DNA from: Verrucomicrobiota bacterium
GTDB lineage: Bacteria; Verrucomicrobiota; Verrucomicrobiia; Limisphaerales; JAEYXS01
Assembly: GCA_023431185.1 (NCBI GenBank)
Contig: JAEYXS010000040.1
Span: 1-7,092 of the forward strand
Length of the DNA stretch: 7,092 bases
Reading direction: 5' to 3'
Part shown: in pieces, positions 5,792 to 7,092 of the stretch
Position numbering within the stretch: position 1 is the stretch's first letter
Layout: each line of letters begins with the position of its first letter
Notes under the pieces: model-generated
Databases searched by the model: none
What the model was told of the DNA's origin: nothing
Seen by the model: only the letters and a program-made list of their open reading frames with translations
Made by a program: the position numbers and the translations under genes

Positions 5792-5944
5792 ATGCGCAGC
5801 ATGATTCTGTGGTTACCCTTTTTCCTGCTGCTGGTGAGTGGCTGCTTCGAGGCCTGGTTAGGGAACGCGGAGCACCGCGTCCCTACCGGTATGAGACTCA
5901 GACGTTTTTGCGGTTCAGGTGGGCGAGGAAGTCGTCGAGGGTGA
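5792..5944 (+). CDS. Doubtful small lipoprotein-like ORF
   Basis: A 50-codon frame starts MRSMILWLPFFLLLVSGC and so resembles a lipoprotein signal peptide: short basic start, hydrophobic core, and a V-S-G-C lipobox with Cys at residue 18. After about residue 23 it runs into the hairpin repeat at 5858-5887 and then overlaps the 3' end of the minus-strand gene at 5898. The latter part (RLRRFCGSGGRGSRRG) looks like antisense of that gene, not real protein. No Shine-Dalgarno sequence lies at the right distance. It may be a lipoprotein gene truncated by the repeat, or chance. Confidence 0.25.
   Translation: MRSMILWLPFFLLLVSGCFEAWLGNAEHRVPTGMRLRRFCGSGGRGSRRG
5858..5887 (-). repeat. GGTAGGG-headed hairpin repeat, copy C
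   Basis: The stem is GGG-ACGCGG (5861-5870, one bulged A) paired with CCGCGT-CCC (5875-5883) around an AGCA loop. On the minus strand it begins GGTAGGGACGCGG, sharing its head with copies A and B. It lies 10 bases beyond the stop codon of the minus-strand gene, so it would form a hairpin at the 3' end of that message. No T-tract follows on that strand. Confidence 0.65.
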
Positions 5945-6443
5945 GGTTGGCGGTGACTGGGGAAGTATCAAGGGCCGGTGGAGCGGGTGGTTTTTCTTGG
6001 CCTTGGCCTTGACCGACAGCAGGGGCCTGAGCTGGGGGTGAGGCAGGCGGGCGCTGGCACGTGCGGAGGAATTCTTTGAGTTCGGAGGTCTTAAATTTCA
6101 GCGGGATTTGTCTCACGATGCCGTTCTCCACCTGGTAGATGCCGCCTTCTTTGAGGAGGTCTTTGGGTTTGGTGTCGTTCAGGGTGATAGTGGCGCTGAG
6201 GGGCGTGGCCCTTTCATTCTTCACACTGTAAACGACGCTGCTCTTGAGGCCGGGCTCGCCGTAGTGGCGGTGGAAGACGGCGAATTTTATCTGGTCGCCT
6301 TCATAGGCGTATTGGAGGGTGTGGACGAAGAAGTTGGCGTCCACGACCTCGACCTTTTCATAGGTGAGCTGGGCGCGGGCGGCGGTGGTGACGAGGAGGA
6401 GAATGATCGTGAGAATGCAGATGGGCAGAATTCTTGCGCGCAT
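5898..6443 (-). CDS. Exported protein of unknown function
   Basis: A 181-residue protein that I do not recognise. Residues 1-24 form a clear Sec signal peptide: basic M-R-A-R start, hydrophobic core at 5-20, and an A-R-A cleavage site before Q25. The mature part to about 128 alternates beta-prone and charged segments (LTYEKVEVVDANFFVHTLQYAY, a V-V-Y-S-V-K-N-E stretch, then SATITLND). It could be a small beta domain, but none is identifiable. Residues about 131-159 are a Pro/Ala/Gln-rich linker. A short C-terminal segment, about 160-181, ends LTLDDFLAHLNRKN and may be a helix. The protein probably acts in the periplasm or outside the cell. ATG 6443 fits the signal peptide; no strong ribosome binding site is seen. 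It is divergent from the VOC gene, with 115 bases between the starts. Confidence 0.7.
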   Translation of the reverse strand: MRARILPICILTIILLLVTTAARAQLTYEKVEVVDANFFVHTLQYAYEGDQIKFAVFHRHYGEPGLKSSVVYSVKNERATPLSATITLNDTKPKDLLKEGGIYQVENGIVRQIPLKFKTSELKEFLRTCQRPPASPPAQAPAVGQGQGQEKPPAPPALDTSPVTANLTLDDFLAHLNRKNV

Positions 6444-6558
6444 AGGCCAAGTCGGGAAAGTGGTTGGCTAAAGGTCGCGCTAGTGAGGGCGGGCGTCAAG
6501 GGGGAGATTGCGGGATAGCGCTGGCTTGCACGGTGTGAAAGCAGTAAAGATTTGGAGC

Positions 6559-6938
6559 ATGAACCTTCCGCTCAACCAACCATCCAAGCTCGTGGAAATC
6601 GCGCGATTTGTGGAGGACGTGCCGGCGATGACGCAGTTTTACCGGCAGTTTCTGGGCATTGAGCCGACGTATGGTGACGATACGATCGCCACTTTCCATC
6701 ACTCCGGATTGACGATGCTCATTCATCGACAGTACGTCCCCGGGCCCGGTGATCTGCCTTGTGAGGATCATCTGGCTTATGGCGTGGCGGATGTGGATGC
6801 GGCGGTGGCGGAACTGGCCAGGAAGGGGTTGAGCATCGCTTATCCGCCCAAGGATTATGACTGGGGCGTTCAGCGTATTTGCGGGACCCGGCGGGGAAGC
6901 TGGTTGAGATCACGTGTTTGGTGCCGGTCAACGGATAG
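6559..6938 (+). pseudogene. VOC (glyoxalase/bleomycin-resistance fold) protein, frameshifted near the 3' end
   Basis: The sequence encodes a single VOC-superfamily protein of 126 residues if one base is restored. The first beta-alpha module is KLVEIARFVEDVPAMTQFYRQ, followed by the strand TIATFHHSGLTMLI. The second module is DHLAYGVADVDAAVAELARKG, then SIAYPPKDYDWG. After DWG (6865-6867) the frame fails. Reading resumes in the -1 frame as RSAYLRDPAGKLVEI and ends at TAG 6936-6938, a textbook VOC C-terminus. Possible metal ligands are H71 and E117. The simplest cause is loss of one G from a G5 run (now GGGG at 6863-6866), or a sequencing error. Unshifted, the frame runs on to 7032 with unrelated residues. 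ATG 6559 leaves about ten residues before the fold; the upstream TTG 6508 and GTG 6535 look less likely. Substrate unknown. Confidence 0.8.
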
Positions 6939-7006
6939 GCGGTCCAGCCTCCTTGGATGGACGGTCGTATTGACTCACGGCAAAAGGTTACCGGGTGCTG
7001 GGTCCG

Positions 7007-7092
7007 TCAGGATTTCGTTGCCTCACGATTGAGGTTACTCAGGAGAGTGAAAAACTTCTTTAGTTTGGTCTCAATGCTTTTCTTCAAGGCAA
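7007..7092 (-). CDS. Possible 3' end of a gene entering from the right edge
   Basis: On the minus strand an open frame enters at the window edge and runs 27 codons to TGA at 7009-7007. Its peptide is Lys-rich and helical in character (KKSIETKLKKFFTLLSNLN). It would converge on the VOC gene with about 68 bases between the stops. A frame this short can occur by chance, and the rest lies outside the window, so this is only a candidate. No clear terminator hairpin is visible in 6939-7006. Confidence 0.25.
   Translation of the reverse strand, partial: ALKKSIETKLKKFFTLLSNLNREATKS

Noticed and set aside
6108..6518. 136-residue plus-strand frame rich in Val, Gly and Glu
   Set aside because: It is the antisense of the exported protein, whose signal peptide and linker make the minus strand the real one.
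6860..6870. Programmed -1 frameshift in the VOC gene
   Set aside because: There is no X-XXY-YYZ slippery heptamer, no clear downstream stem, and a frameshift has no evident purpose in this family; an indel in the G-run is simpler.

Overview
The window looks like a chromosomal segment from a fairly GC-rich bacterium, most likely in the Verrucomicrobiota (Limisphaerales/Pedosphaera-like). That placement is an inference. It rests on the style of the dispersed repeats (10-bp periodic ACAGAT blocks, TCCAACG-type heptamers, GGTAGGG-headed hairpins), on a UvrA carrying many in-frame repeat insertions, and on a gene start without a Shine-Dalgarno sequence. No single marker gene proves it.

Layout: positions 1-406 hold no convincing gene, but include a run of G-tracts able to form a G-quadruplex. 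A solitary amino-DNA methyltransferase follows (407-1699, +). The gap 1700-1946 is largely an inverted pair of ACAGAT repeats, followed by a promoter that ends almost at the next start codon. A large UvrA-family DNA-damage-recognition ATPase fills 1947-5240 (+). It has all the expected nucleotide-binding and zinc motifs but is about 150 residues longer than usual, partly because five repeat-derived segments lie in its reading frame. The gap 5241-5515 holds two inverted copies of a hairpin repeat. A tiny two-helix membrane protein of the DUF3185 type follows (5516-5713, +), then another ACAGAT repeat, a doubtful lipoprotein-like small ORF, a further hairpin repeat, and an exported protein of unknown function (5898-6443, -). 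A VOC (glyoxalase-fold) gene (6559-6938, +) is interrupted by a one-base frameshift near its end. The last bases may hold the 3' end of another minus-strand gene.

How the genes relate: they do not form an obvious pathway or operon. Each is separated by repeat-bearing intergenic DNA and most probably has its own transcription. The methyltransferase has no restriction enzyme, specificity subunit or helicase beside it, and I see no defence island, CRISPR array, integrase or transposase. The UvrA-family protein would act in nucleotide-excision repair or as a UvrA paralogue of less certain role.

I do not see a new multi-gene system. The unusual content is the repeats: at least four unrelated-looking short repeat families sit in 7 kb, several with hairpin structure, and they have entered the uvrA coding sequence five times without breaking the frame.
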